Part shown: one piece after another, positions 42,492 to 50,424 of the stretch
How the letters are laid out: every line of letters begins with the position of its first letter
How positions within the stretch are numbered: position 1 is the stretch's first letter
Source: JBDHWI01 sp964590135
Lineage (GTDB): Bacteria > Chloroflexota > Anaerolineae > J036 > Brachytrichaceae
Assembly (NCBI GenBank): GCA_964590135.1
Contig: CAZPVX010000017.1
Coordinates: forward strand, 36,927-100,926
Reading direction: 5' to 3'
DNA length: 64,000 bases
The notes under the pieces: model-generated
The model's input: only the letters and a program-made list of their open reading frames with translations
The model's database searches: none
What the model was told of the DNA's origin: nothing
Translations under genes and position numbers: made by a program

Positions 42492-44375
42492 TTACTTCGA
42501 CTTGACGTTGAACAGCACCCACATGATCTGGCCCCACCAGTTGAAGGGCACCGTATACAGGTTGTCCTTCGTCGGCATGCCATCCCAGTAAGTGGTGTTG
42601 AATTGCACTGGGTAGTAGGTCTCGATCAACGGGACGCCAAAGGCCATCTCCATCCATCTGTCAAAGGCCTGCATATAGAGGTCTTTGGCTTCTGGCGCAT
42701 CCGGCGTCAACTGCTTCAGCTTCTCGACAATCGAGTCGAACTCCTTGTCGCAAGCGCGGAGGCTATTGCCGTTGATGGGGCGCTCGCCGATGGGCACCAC
42801 GCGGTTGCAGGTATAGCCGTCATACAGCTCCATCGGGTCGACGGTTGCACCGCACATCCACCATACCCCTGCGTCCCAGTCGCCGGCATCCACGCGACTC
42901 CACCACACAGGTCCCTCGAAGTTCTGCAGCGACGCCTCGATACCCTGCGCCTTGAGATCTTCGATCCAGTCCTGCGCCATCAGATACTCGTAACCAGTCG
43001 GCCCAACCGGCGTGCCAACCACGAAGCTGAATGGCTTGCCATCTGGCGCCATCATCGTGTTGCCGTCCTTCTTGAAGCCGACGCTCTCCAGCAGCGCGAC
43101 TGCGCCGGCTGGGTCATAGGTGAAGGTCTTCCACTTCTCAGCAGATGCCGGATTGATGAACTGATCCATGTTCCGGTAGTTGGCCCACAGACCCTTCGCC
43201 GGCTGCGATGGCGGCACCCAGATGTTCTTGCCCCACTTCTCGCGGTTCATCAGCATCGACAGCGCGCGGCGCACCTCGGGCTTGTCGAATGGCGCCTTGG
43301 CATTATTGAAGAACGCGCCACGCGGGCAGGGATCGACATACGCCACACCGTTGAACTGCTTCAGATCGGCCGACTTCGATTGGAAGATGTCGTATGGGAT
43401 TCCCAGCACGTCGGTGTTGTTCGCCATCATATCGGCCACGACCTGGTCGCTTGATGACGGCCCGGTGCGATAAATCACGTACTTGGGCGCTGGATCAAAC
43501 TTGGCCTTGTTCCAGTAGTTCGGGTTCTTCTTCCACACGAACACCTTCTGATCAGGATAGGTCTTGTCCAGCATGTACGGGCCAGTCGTCACCGGCGGGT
43601 TGTTCTTGAAGGTCTTGGGGTCTTCCTTCTCCCAGATGTGCTTGGGAATGAACACGGCGCCGGTGCAGATGGTGCACCAGAATTGCAGGTGATAGCGCGG
43701 CTGCGGTGTCTTGAACTTGTAGACTGCTGTCAGATCATCCACGGCTTTGAGCGAATCGATCACGCCATCAGGGTCCGGGTTGCCCAGCGCGGCTGGATCC
43801 TTCGCCCGCATCTCGTAGGTGTAGACGATGTCATTAGCCGTGAAAGGCTGCCCATCGTTCCACTTTGCCTCGGGGTTGATCTTTACTGTGAGTTCGGTGT
43901 AATCCGNNNNNNNNNNTTCGTGGCCGGTCGCCAGCCAGGGAATGATCTCGCCGGTGGCGTAGTTCGCGTACCACAGGTATTCAGTTGAAATCTGCCACCA
44001 ACCGCCAGCGAATTCAAGACCATTCGGGATGAAGGGGTTGAAGCTGTCGAAGACCGAGAAGTTCGTCTGGTCCATGACGATCGCTTCATTGCGGTTGAAC
44101 GGCATGGTCACGCCATTGACGGTGAAAGTGCCGGCGCCTGCAGCCGGCGCGGTGGTTGCAGCTTCAGTCGCCGCTGGCGCTTCGGTTGGGGCAGCTTCGG
44201 TTGCCGCCGGCGCCTCGGTGGGGGCTGCAGCGGTGTCCTTGATGACCGGCGGATTGATAACTTCAGCCGGCGCAGTGGTTGCTGCCGGCGCAGCGCCTGG
44301 CGCAGCTTGGCACGCGGTGATCAGGATTGCGGCCAATGTAACGAGCGAAAGAAAACTGGTTCTTTTCGAAGACAT
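42492..44375 (-). CDS. ABC transporter substrate-binding protein, family 5 (lipoprotein)
   Basis: About 627 aa with a 10-N assembly gap inside (43907-43916), so exact length is uncertain, although the frame stays open across it. Lipoprotein signal with lipobox ITAC, a Thr/Pro/Ala/Glu repeat linker (about 30-85), then the SBP_bac_5 fold (EAKWNDGQPFTANDIVYTYEM is the family hallmark). The start at 44375 has AGGAGA upstream. Family 5 proteins bind peptides but in Thermotogota, Chloroflexota and others also oligosaccharides; flanking sugar-type dehydrogenases favour a carbohydrate ligand here. Confidence 0.93.
   Translation of the reverse strand: MSSKRTSFLSLVTLAAILITACQAAPGAAPAATTAPAEVINPPVIKDTAAAPTEAPAATEAAPTEAPAATEAATTAPAAGAGTFTVNGVTMPFNRNEAIVMDQTNFSVFDSFNPFIPNGLEFAGGWWQISTEYLWYANYATGEIIPWLATGHEXXXXDYTELTVKINPEAKWNDGQPFTANDIVYTYEMRAKDPAALGNPDPDGVIDSLKAVDDLTAVYKFKTPQPRYHLQFWCTICTGAVFIPKHIWEKEDPKTFKNNPPVTTGPYMLDKTYPDQKVFVWKKNPNYWNKAKFDPAPKYVIYRTGPSSSDQVVADMMANNTDVLGIPYDIFQSKSADLKQFNGVAYVDPCPRGAFFNNAKAPFDKPEVRRALSMLMNREKWGKNIWVPPSQPAKGLWANYRNMDQFINPASAEKWKTFTYDPAGAVALLESVGFKKDGNTMMAPDGKPFSFVVGTPVGPTGYEYLMAQDWIEDLKAQGIEASLQNFEGPVWWSRVDAGDWDAGVWWMCGATVDPMELYDGYTCNRVVPIGERPINGNSLRACDKEFDSIVEKLKQLTPDAPEAKDLYMQAFDRWMEMAFGVPLIETYYPVQFNTTYWDGMPTKDNLYTVPFNWWGQIMWVLFNVKSK
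43907..43916. other. Assembly gap (10 N) inside the substrate-binding protein gene
   Basis: Ten N bases. The flanking reading frame is continuous through the N run, but the true length of missing sequence is unknown. Confidence 0.99.
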
Positions 44376-44498
44376 GGTGTCATCTCCTGCAAATCGTTTA
44401 TCCAATCAAGTGCGGTGTCACAAACGCGATCAAGTTGGGAAACCTGACGACATCACCTCCTCAGAACTATGGTTTTACATTTGCGCTGGCGTCACTCC

Positions 44499-44544
44499 AA
44501 CCATTTCTTGAACGGTTTGTAGCACTTGCAAAATACATTGTCAA
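44499..44544 (-). promoter_or_regulatory. Promoter and candidate operator of the ABC operon
   Basis: On the minus strand, a perfect -35 TTGACA (44539-44544), a 17-bp spacer and -10-like TACAAA (44516-44521). An inverted repeat AACCGTT-5nt-AATGGTT (44499-44517, one mismatch) overlaps the -10 end, a typical repressor site position. The binding-protein ATG follows about 120 nt downstream. Confidence 0.55.
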
Positions 44545-44602
44545 ATGAATTGCAAGCAGCAGCCCAAATGCGATGAATTTGTTGTTGTCGTGAAAGGTGT
44601 GG

Positions 44603-45019
44603 TCACTTTGCCAGCACTGCTTCGATGTCAGCTTTCAAGCTGTCGTAGCTCTGGTAGCCGAGCCGGCTGAACGCAATTTCTCCGCGCGCATCGAGGATGA
44701 CGATCTGTGGGAAGCCGATGTATTTGTAGCGGCGTTTGACATCGTTATCGAGGCCGGCAGCGTCATATGCCAGAAAATCGACGCGCTTGTCATACTCTCC
44801 TTCGAGCCGGCTCACGGCCGGCTTGATCTGTTTGCAGATCGCTCATATCGTCGAGTAGAACTCGATGAGCACCGGTCGCTGCAATGCCGCTGTTTGCGCC
44901 GTCGCGCTTTGAGTTGTGCGGGGTGAGGTGGCGGGTGTTGCGGCAGGCGAAGGTGTTGCAGTGCAGGATGCGATGAAGCCGGCGGTGAGCAAAGCGATGA
45001 ATGCGGTTTGCTTGAACAT
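44603..45019 (-). CDS. Thioredoxin-like lipoprotein with in-frame TGA at the first CxxC position (possible selenoprotein)
   Basis: 138-codon frame interrupted only by TGA at 44843-44845. Start at 45019 (GGAG upstream) gives lipoprotein signal FIASC, a Thr/Ala/Pro linker, then LQRPVLIEFYSTI-[TGA]-AICKQIKPAV and the thioredoxin second half with YIGFPQIVILDARGEI (cis-Pro motif). Thioredoxins have CxxC exactly here (FYxxxCxxC), so the TGA replaces the attacking Cys and gives UxxC if read as selenocysteine. After the TGA come a 6-bp hairpin (GATCTG/CAGATC) and a 7-bp hairpin (AGCCGGC/GCCGGCT, loop CGTGA) 19 nt downstream, within the bacterial SECIS spacing. A nonsense mutation or sequencing error of TGC to TGA is the main alternative. 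It would act outside the membrane as a disulfide/selenosulfide reductase or in reducing an exported partner. Confidence 0.7.
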
Positions 45020-45115
45020 CTTTTTCTCCACGTCGTAAGGGCAACCGGCGATCGTCCATTCGCGCCGGGACACTTGCAGGACGCCCCTGCATCGCCAGGA
45101 TGTTTCGTGTCAGGT

Positions 45116-46375
45116 TTATATCAATCCGTAATATTCGTCAATCTCGCGCTGATACGCATGGGCATCGCCGGCGAGCATTTCGTCTTGCGTCACGCGCCGG
45201 CCCAGCGCCGACGACTCCAGAATCGCAAACGCGCATGCCAGATCGCGCAGCCCCTCTTCCCCGCTTGTCTCGGGGTCGCGGTGATTTTCAATCGCGCGCA
45301 GCCAGTCAAGATTTTGAATCGCGTAAGCATCATCCAAGCCGAGCGGGAAGAATTGTTCGCGCTCGCTCGCTGTCATCTCGCGCTGAAAGGTTTCGACCAG
45401 TGGCAATCTCTTGCCATCGGCTGTCCAAATCTGCCCATTGCGCAGCGCGCCATGCTCGCCCAACACCGCCGCGCCGCCTTCCACGCCCACGCCGTCCTGA
45501 CTCATTGCCCACGACCACCACAGTTGTCCGATTGCGCCGCGCACAAATTCCAGTGTTGCGAAATATGTGTCATCCACGTCGGCATGAATGGTCTGCAATA
45601 CATGGCCGGCTTTGTCGCGCAGCACGCGCTCTGGCGCAAATGCCCGCGCAAGCGCGCTCACCGCTGCAATCTCGCCGATCACATAGCGTTGCCAATGCAT
45701 CTGATGCACGCCGATGTCAATGCTGCCGCCGCCCCCGCCAAGCAGCTTCTTGTGCCGCCACGGCGTCTCGGCCACCACCTTGTCCGGCGACCAGAACCCA
45801 CCGAGTGAGCCTGATACTGAGATCAACGGCGCGCCAATCAAGCCCGACTTCACCGCCCATGCCGCCGCGCGCACGCCCAACGCCTGGCGCACATTTTCAA
45901 ACACGCCGAACGTCAAGCCCTTTGCGCGCGCCCGCTCGACCATCATCCGTGCGGCGCGCACCGAGATGGCAAGCGGCTTTTGCGTGAGCAGGTGCAGGCC
46001 GGCGTCGAATGAGGCAAACGCCACCTGATGATGCAACGCGAGCGTGGTCAGGTCGTTGATCGCATCGACCGTGCCGCTGGCGATCATCTCGTGATAATCG
46101 GTGAACACGCCGACGTCTACGTCATCGTGTAAGTCGCTGATGTAGGTGTGCGGCGCGGCCAGCGGGTCACCGGTGGAGGGATCAAGCACGGGCGGACGGG
46201 GCGGCGGCCCTTCGCCGCGCCGGCGGAACATCAGCGCGTCGTCGATGTTTCTTGCGCATAGCGCCGTGATACGAAAATTGTCGATGCCAAGCTTGCGCAA
46301 TTTCAGGTAACCCTGCAAGTGCGCATTCAGGATGCGGCCGCAGCCGACGATGCCGATTCTGATCATATTGCCCAT
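45116..46375 (-). CDS. Gfo/Idh/MocA family oxidoreductase
   Basis: 419 aa. Rossmann loop IGIVGCGRILNAHLQGY and a catalytic region HLLTQKPLAI in which the usual EKP is QKP; the GGGGSIDIGVHQMHW segment is the DxGxH-type motif of the C-terminal domain. Longer than usual because of an N-terminal insertion around residues 40-80 (RRRGEGPPPRPPVLDPSTG). The start at 46375 follows AGGGAG. Divergent from the 46504 gene; it is upstream of the thioredoxin-like gene on the same strand. Confidence 0.9.
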   Translation of the reverse strand: MGNMIRIGIVGCGRILNAHLQGYLKLRKLGIDNFRITALCARNIDDALMFRRRGEGPPPRPPVLDPSTGDPLAAPHTYISDLHDDVDVGVFTDYHEMIASGTVDAINDLTTLALHHQVAFASFDAGLHLLTQKPLAISVRAARMMVERARAKGLTFGVFENVRQALGVRAAAWAVKSGLIGAPLISVSGSLGGFWSPDKVVAETPWRHKKLLGGGGGSIDIGVHQMHWQRYVIGEIAAVSALARAFAPERVLRDKAGHVLQTIHADVDDTYFATLEFVRGAIGQLWWSWAMSQDGVGVEGGAAVLGEHGALRNGQIWTADGKRLPLVETFQREMTASEREQFFPLGLDDAYAIQNLDWLRAIENHRDPETSGEEGLRDLACAFAILESSALGRRVTQDEMLAGDAHAYQREIDEYYGLI

Positions 46376-46503
46376 ATGAATCTCCCTCAGTGCGAAAGCA
46401 CAAAGGGGCGACAGTCCGTGACGGTGTTGCCGTCGATCGAATATGCGCCGCGTGTTTCTCCCAGCGCTTCCGCGTGCTCTTGCATTAAAGCGCATCCGCC
46501 AAT

Positions 46504-47196
46504 ATGCGACAATCGCATCCGATGGCGTATTCTCAAGATTACATCAAGCGCATGCTGGAGCAATTTGGCGAGTTTCTGCTGGCGCTGAAGGCGCTCATGC
46601 GCGAGGACCGGCAGGCGGAAGCGCGGGAGCAACTCGACCTGGCCTACAAAGAGGCGCTTGGCCTTGATGCAGAATTTGTGCGCAATGCGCCAGACGACTA
46701 CCTGATTCTGAGCGCCGGCCACAGCCGTGTCGGCGACCTGGATAAAAGCCTGGTGCTTTCAGATCTGTTGTCGTTGGATGGCGACTGGCACGCGCTGGCC
46801 GGCGATGAGGAAACCGCCGCCATCTGCTATGCAAAGGCGATGAATGTGCTGGCTGAATCTGTGCTGCGCCAGCCGTTCGGTGTGGCGAAGGAACACATCG
46901 AGCGCGTGTCCGAACTGGAAGCGAAGATCGCGCATTTTGACCCGCCCTTTGACACGCGCGAGCGCATGTTTCGCTTGCACGAGCGCATTGGCCAGTTTGC
47001 CGCCGCCGAGGATGATCTGTATCACCTGCTTGATTTGAGTGAAGACGATGAGGAGTTGGATGCGCAGGTGTGCGGTCGCGGCATCGCTTTCTACCAGCGC
47101 CTGCTGCAACTCAAGGACCATGAACTCATGCTTGGCGGTTTGCCGCGCAACGAGGTGCAGGAAGGGTTGGAAGCGTTGATGGATCGTGAAGCGTGA
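46504..47196 (+). CDS. Helical repeat protein, DUF6483-like, function unknown
   Basis: 230 aa (or 224 from ATG 46522). All-helical with TPR-like repeats in the middle (VGDLDKSLVLSDLLSLDGDWHALAGDEETAAICYAKAMNVL) and an acidic C-terminal part. No signal or membrane helix. The overall pattern resembles DUF6483, which I recall only faintly. It is divergent from the Gfo/Idh gene, with 128 bp between starts and no clear ribosome-binding site; the mRNA may be leaderless. Confidence 0.65.
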   Translation: MRQSHPMAYSQDYIKRMLEQFGEFLLALKALMREDRQAEAREQLDLAYKEALGLDAEFVRNAPDDYLILSAGHSRVGDLDKSLVLSDLLSLDGDWHALAGDEETAAICYAKAMNVLAESVLRQPFGVAKEHIERVSELEAKIAHFDPPFDTRERMFRLHERIGQFAAAEDDLYHLLDLSEDDEELDAQVCGRGIAFYQRLLQLKDHELMLGGLPRNEVQEGLEALMDREA

Positions 47197-47269
47197 TCGC
47201 CACTCGTCAAACGGCATGCGTCATCACTTAAAATGCAGCGCGAACGCATGGTCTTTCATGCATCACGCA

Positions 47270-47289
47270 GAACTCGGAACTCAGAACTC
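47270..47289 (+). repeat. Three GAACTC copies with 7-bp spacing in the purA leader
   Basis: GAACTC at 47270, 47277 and 47284 form a short 7-bp tandem repeat 18 bp before the purA ATG. It might be a slippage-derived leader sequence or protein binding array; no function can be assigned. Confidence 0.4.
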
Positions 47290-47306
47290 AACGAGGCAAA
47301 TAACGC

Positions 47307-48590
47307 ATGTCCATCACCGTATTACTAGGCGCGCAATGGGGCGACGAGGGCAAGGGCCGCATCACCGACGCGCTGGCGCATGACGCCGATGTTGTAGCCC
47401 GCTTCAATGGCGGCGACAACGCCGGCCACTCCATCACCATCGGCGCGCAGGTTGTCAAGTTGCATCTTGTCCCTTCGGGCATCTTCCGCGATAGATGTCT
47501 GAACATCATCGGCAATGGCGTGGTGTTGAACCCGCGCAACTTGCTGAAGGAGATGGCGGAGATTCGCGCCGCCGGCATTGAAGTTTCGCCAGAGCGCCTG
47601 AAGATCAGCCAGGCCGCGCACATCATTCTGCCTGGCCACATTGCGCTGGATGCGGCGAAGGAAGCGACTGCCGGCGGACTTGGCACCACCCAGCGCGGCA
47701 TCGGCTATGCCTACCGTGACAAGGCCGAGCGCATCGGCATCCGCGCCGGCGCCATGGCCGACCCCGAGCGTTTCGCCGACGCAGTGCAGCAACACACCGC
47801 TGACGTCAATCGCATCCTGGAGCGTGAATACAACCGCCCGCCCATTGATGCCATTGCTGTGGCTGCGGAATATGCCGGCGCCGCGCAGCAACTCAAGTCC
47901 CATCTCGCCAATACCTTCGAGGTGATGCGTGATGCGATCAAGGCGAACAAGCGCATCCTCGCCGAGGGCGCGCAGGCTGTGCTGCTTGACATCGATCATG
48001 GCACCTATCCGTTTGTGACATCGTCGAATGCGACCATCGGCGGGGTGCTGACCGGCCTGGCCGTGCCGCCGCAAAGCATCGGCCGCGTGGTGGGTGTGGC
48101 AAAGGCATTCAGCACGCGGGTTGGCTCTGGCCCTTTTGTCACAGAGTTGGAAGGCGAGCTGGCTCTGCGCCTGCGCGGCACGGGCGCGAACCCGTGGGAT
48201 GAGTATGGTTCGACGACCGGTCGGCCGCGCCGCGTCGGGTGGATTGATGCCGTTGCACTGCGCTATGCCGTCGAGATGAACGGCATCCAGGAATTGGCGC
48301 TGACCAAGCTGGATGTGTTGAGTGGTCTCGACACTCTGCGCATCTGCACCGCATATGTGTATCGTGGCGAGACGCTGGGCGCCTTCCCGCAAGATTCGGA
48401 AGTATTGGCACAATGCACGCCGCTGTATCTTGATGTAGCCGGCTGGAGCGCAGACGTGCAAGGTGTGCGGCGCTTCGATGACCTGCCGGTGAACGCGCGC
48501 AACTTCATCGCGCAGATCGAACAGTGCGCCGGCGCACGCGTGTCCATCGCCAGCGTCGGACCAGAGCGCGATCAGTTGATCGTGCGCTGA
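47307..48590 (+). CDS. purA: Adenylosuccinate synthetase
   Basis: 427 aa, normal family length. Catalyses IMP + GTP + Asp to adenylosuccinate in AMP synthesis. N-terminal GAQWGDEGKGRITDAL with the catalytic Asp and GKG loop, GGDNAGHSITI with catalytic His, KAFSTRVGSGPF, and the C-terminal TGRPRRVGWID. Ribosome-binding site GAGG about 14 nt upstream of the ATG. Followed by an intrinsic terminator. Confidence 0.98.
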   Translation: MSITVLLGAQWGDEGKGRITDALAHDADVVARFNGGDNAGHSITIGAQVVKLHLVPSGIFRDRCLNIIGNGVVLNPRNLLKEMAEIRAAGIEVSPERLKISQAAHIILPGHIALDAAKEATAGGLGTTQRGIGYAYRDKAERIGIRAGAMADPERFADAVQQHTADVNRILEREYNRPPIDAIAVAAEYAGAAQQLKSHLANTFEVMRDAIKANKRILAEGAQAVLLDIDHGTYPFVTSSNATIGGVLTGLAVPPQSIGRVVGVAKAFSTRVGSGPFVTELEGELALRLRGTGANPWDEYGSTTGRPRRVGWIDAVALRYAVEMNGIQELALTKLDVLSGLDTLRICTAYVYRGETLGAFPQDSEVLAQCTPLYLDVAGWSADVQGVRRFDDLPVNARNFIAQIEQCAGARVSIASVGPERDQLIVR

Positions 48591-48616
48591 TCCACCACCA
48601 CTGTTGCGCCAATGTT

Positions 48617-48652
48617 GAACACGTTCGTCAATCGGACGTGTTCTTCTTTTTC
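48617..48652 (+). terminator. Intrinsic terminator of purA
   Basis: GAACACGT (48617-48624) pairs with ACGTGTTC (48636-48643), 11-nt loop, followed by T-rich TTCTTTTTCTT. Confidence 0.8.
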
Positions 48653-48767
48653 TTGAAGCAGCGCGTCGTTTGGCGGACGCATTGGTGCAATGCATGTCAG
48701 CGCAACATCCGTCGCTTTGCCATTGACGGCAGACTCCGCGCAGGATACACATCTTTGCGGATGGGGC

Positions 48768-48808
48768 TTGCGCACCTATTCGAAAACCATATAATAGAAC
48801 AACTGTTC
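48768..48808 (+). promoter_or_regulatory. recA promoter with LexA (Cheo-type) SOS box
   Basis: -35-like TTGCGC (48768-48773), 16-bp spacer and perfect -10 TATAAT (48790-48795), immediately followed by GAACAACTGTTC (48797-48808). This fits the Gram-positive/Chloroflexota LexA site GAAC-N4-GTTC, placed to block the start of transcription. recA is therefore predicted to be SOS-inducible. Confidence 0.85.
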
Positions 48809-48866
48809 GAGAGATGGCTGCCGGCTGAAAAGCGTGGTCGGCGGCGTGACAAGGAGATTGACACAC

Positions 48867-49934
48867 ATGGCAACTGAAGCTGGCAAGAAGAAGGCGCTCG
48901 ATATCGCGCTCGCATCCATTTTGAAAGCGCACGGTGATGGCGCGGTGATGCGGTTGGGCGAGGCGACGCATCTCAACATCGAGGTTATCCCCACCGGCAG
49001 CCTGGCCCTGGACATGGCGCTGGGCGTCGGCGGCATCCCGCGCGGTCGCATCATTGAAATCTATGGGCCAGAATCTTCGGGCAAGACCACCCTCTGCCAG
49101 CATGTCGTTGCCAACGCGCAGAAGCTGGGTGGCATGGCAGCCTATATCGATATGGAGCATGCGCTCGACCCAGCGTATGCGGCCAAGTGCGGCGTGGACA
49201 TCGACAACCTGCTCATCTCGCAACCCGACACAGGCGAGCAGGCTTTCGATATCGCTGAGCAGTTGATTCGCTCGAATGCGATTGACGTATGCATCATCGA
49301 CTCGGTGGCGGCGCTGGTGCCGAAAGCCGAGATTGAGGGTGAGATCACCGACATGCAACCCGGCATTCAGGCGCGCTTGATGAGCAAGGCGCTGCGCCGG
49401 CTGAGCGGCATTATCAAGCAGACCAATACCGCCGTCGTCTTCACCAACCAGTTGCGCCAAAAAATCGGCATCATGTTCGGCAATCCCGAAACGACCACCG
49501 GTGGCATGGCGCTGCGCTTTTACGCCTCAGTGCGTCTCGATGTGCGGCGCATTCAAGGCATCAAGTCTGGTGGCGAGGTGACCGGCAATCGCACCCGCGT
49601 GCGCGTGACGAAGAACAAGGTTGCGCCGCCCTTCCGCGAGGCCGAGTTCGACATCAACTTCAATGAGGGTATCAGCGTGCTGGGTGATATGCTGGATGTG
49701 GCGACCAACATGAACATCGTCGAGAAGCGCGGCACGTTCTTCATGTATGACGGCACGCGCATCGGCCAGGGTCGCGAGAACGCCAAGACCTACCTCACCG
49801 AACATGCCGAGGTTGCGCAATCGATTGAGAAGCGCGTGCGCGATACGATTGCGAATGGGCAGGCCGGCGGTTTTGCGCCGACGACCAAACCCGAGCCGGG
49901 TGAAGATGACGGCGAGGAGCCAGACGACGAGTGA
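48867..49934 (+). CDS. recA: Recombinase RecA
   Basis: 355 aa. Forms ATP-dependent filaments on single-stranded DNA, promotes strand exchange and triggers LexA self-cleavage. Walker A GPESSGKTTL, VAYIDMEHALDP-like segment, Walker B VCIIDSVAAL, NQLRQKIG and L2 loop ETTTGGMALRFYASVRLDVRR intact. The start at 48867 has AAGGAGA upstream. The acidic C-terminus (EPGEDDGEEPDDE) is typical. The promoter carries a LexA box; a terminator follows. Confidence 0.99.
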   Translation: MATEAGKKKALDIALASILKAHGDGAVMRLGEATHLNIEVIPTGSLALDMALGVGGIPRGRIIEIYGPESSGKTTLCQHVVANAQKLGGMAAYIDMEHALDPAYAAKCGVDIDNLLISQPDTGEQAFDIAEQLIRSNAIDVCIIDSVAALVPKAEIEGEITDMQPGIQARLMSKALRRLSGIIKQTNTAVVFTNQLRQKIGIMFGNPETTTGGMALRFYASVRLDVRRIQGIKSGGEVTGNRTRVRVTKNKVAPPFREAEFDINFNEGISVLGDMLDVATNMNIVEKRGTFFMYDGTRIGQGRENAKTYLTEHAEVAQSIEKRVRDTIANGQAGGFAPTTKPEPGEDDGEEPDDE

Positions 49935-49946
49935 GCTTGTGGGTTG

Positions 49947-49980
49947 AGCCTCAGCTTCTTCAAGAATGCTGGGGCTTTTT
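49947..49980 (+). terminator. Intrinsic terminator of recA
   Basis: AGCCTCAGC (49947-49955) pairs with GCTGGGGCT (49968-49976) with one T-G wobble, followed by TTTTT. Confidence 0.85.
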
Positions 49981-50415
49981 CTATTTTCCCTCGCGCAGTT
50001 TCTTCAGTTGGTCGGCTACGCGCGTTTCGTCGATGATGACATCCGCCGGCCTGGCATTTTCTCCGCCTGTCTCTGCCGATGACGTAGCAGTTGCTTGTTT
50101 TGCCTCGGCTTGCGCCGGCGTCGCTTCGGGTGCGCGCGCTGCCGCCGCTGGTTGCGATGTTGTCGGCGCCGGCTGCACCTTGCTGCGCGCTTTTGCAATC
50201 AATTTCTCCAACTCGGCAATCTCGACTTTGAGTTTGCCGGCGAGCTCGTCGTTGCCCTTCTTCTCTGCACGCGCCAGGTCATCGCGCAGGATCTCCAGCT
50301 TTGCCTCAGCCTTGTCCAGCATCTTCTGCGGGTCGCCTTGCACAAAAGAAATCTCCGGCAGGCCGCCACTCAACGTCGAGCGCACCAGCAATTTCACGCG
50401 ATCAAACAAATCCAT
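49981..50415 (-). CDS. Short PspA/IM30-like coiled-coil protein
   Basis: 144 aa. N-terminus MDLFDRVKLLVRSTLS resembles the PspA/Vipp1 membrane-binding helix, followed by a coiled coil rich in Lys/Glu/Ala (about 30-80, DKAEAKLEILRDDLARAEKKGND). The last 60 residues are Ala/Thr/Gln-rich and disordered, ending RVADQLKKLREGK. At about 144 aa it is far shorter than full PspA (over 220 aa). It may act in envelope stress or as a scaffold. Downstream of, and likely co-transcribed with, the DUF4062 gene (9 nt gap). Confidence 0.6.
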   Translation of the reverse strand: MDLFDRVKLLVRSTLSGGLPEISFVQGDPQKMLDKAEAKLEILRDDLARAEKKGNDELAGKLKVEIAELEKLIAKARSKVQPAPTTSQPAAAARAPEATPAQAEAKQATATSSAETGGENARPADVIIDETRVADQLKKLREGK

Positions 50416-50424
50416 GTTTGCACC

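Noticed and set aside
43907..43916. N run read as a real interruption of the binding-protein gene
   Set aside because: It is an assembly gap; the frame continues on both sides.
47325..49460. 711-aa antisense frame spanning purA and recA
   Set aside because: Covers two certain genes on the opposite strand; a shadow frame from codon bias.
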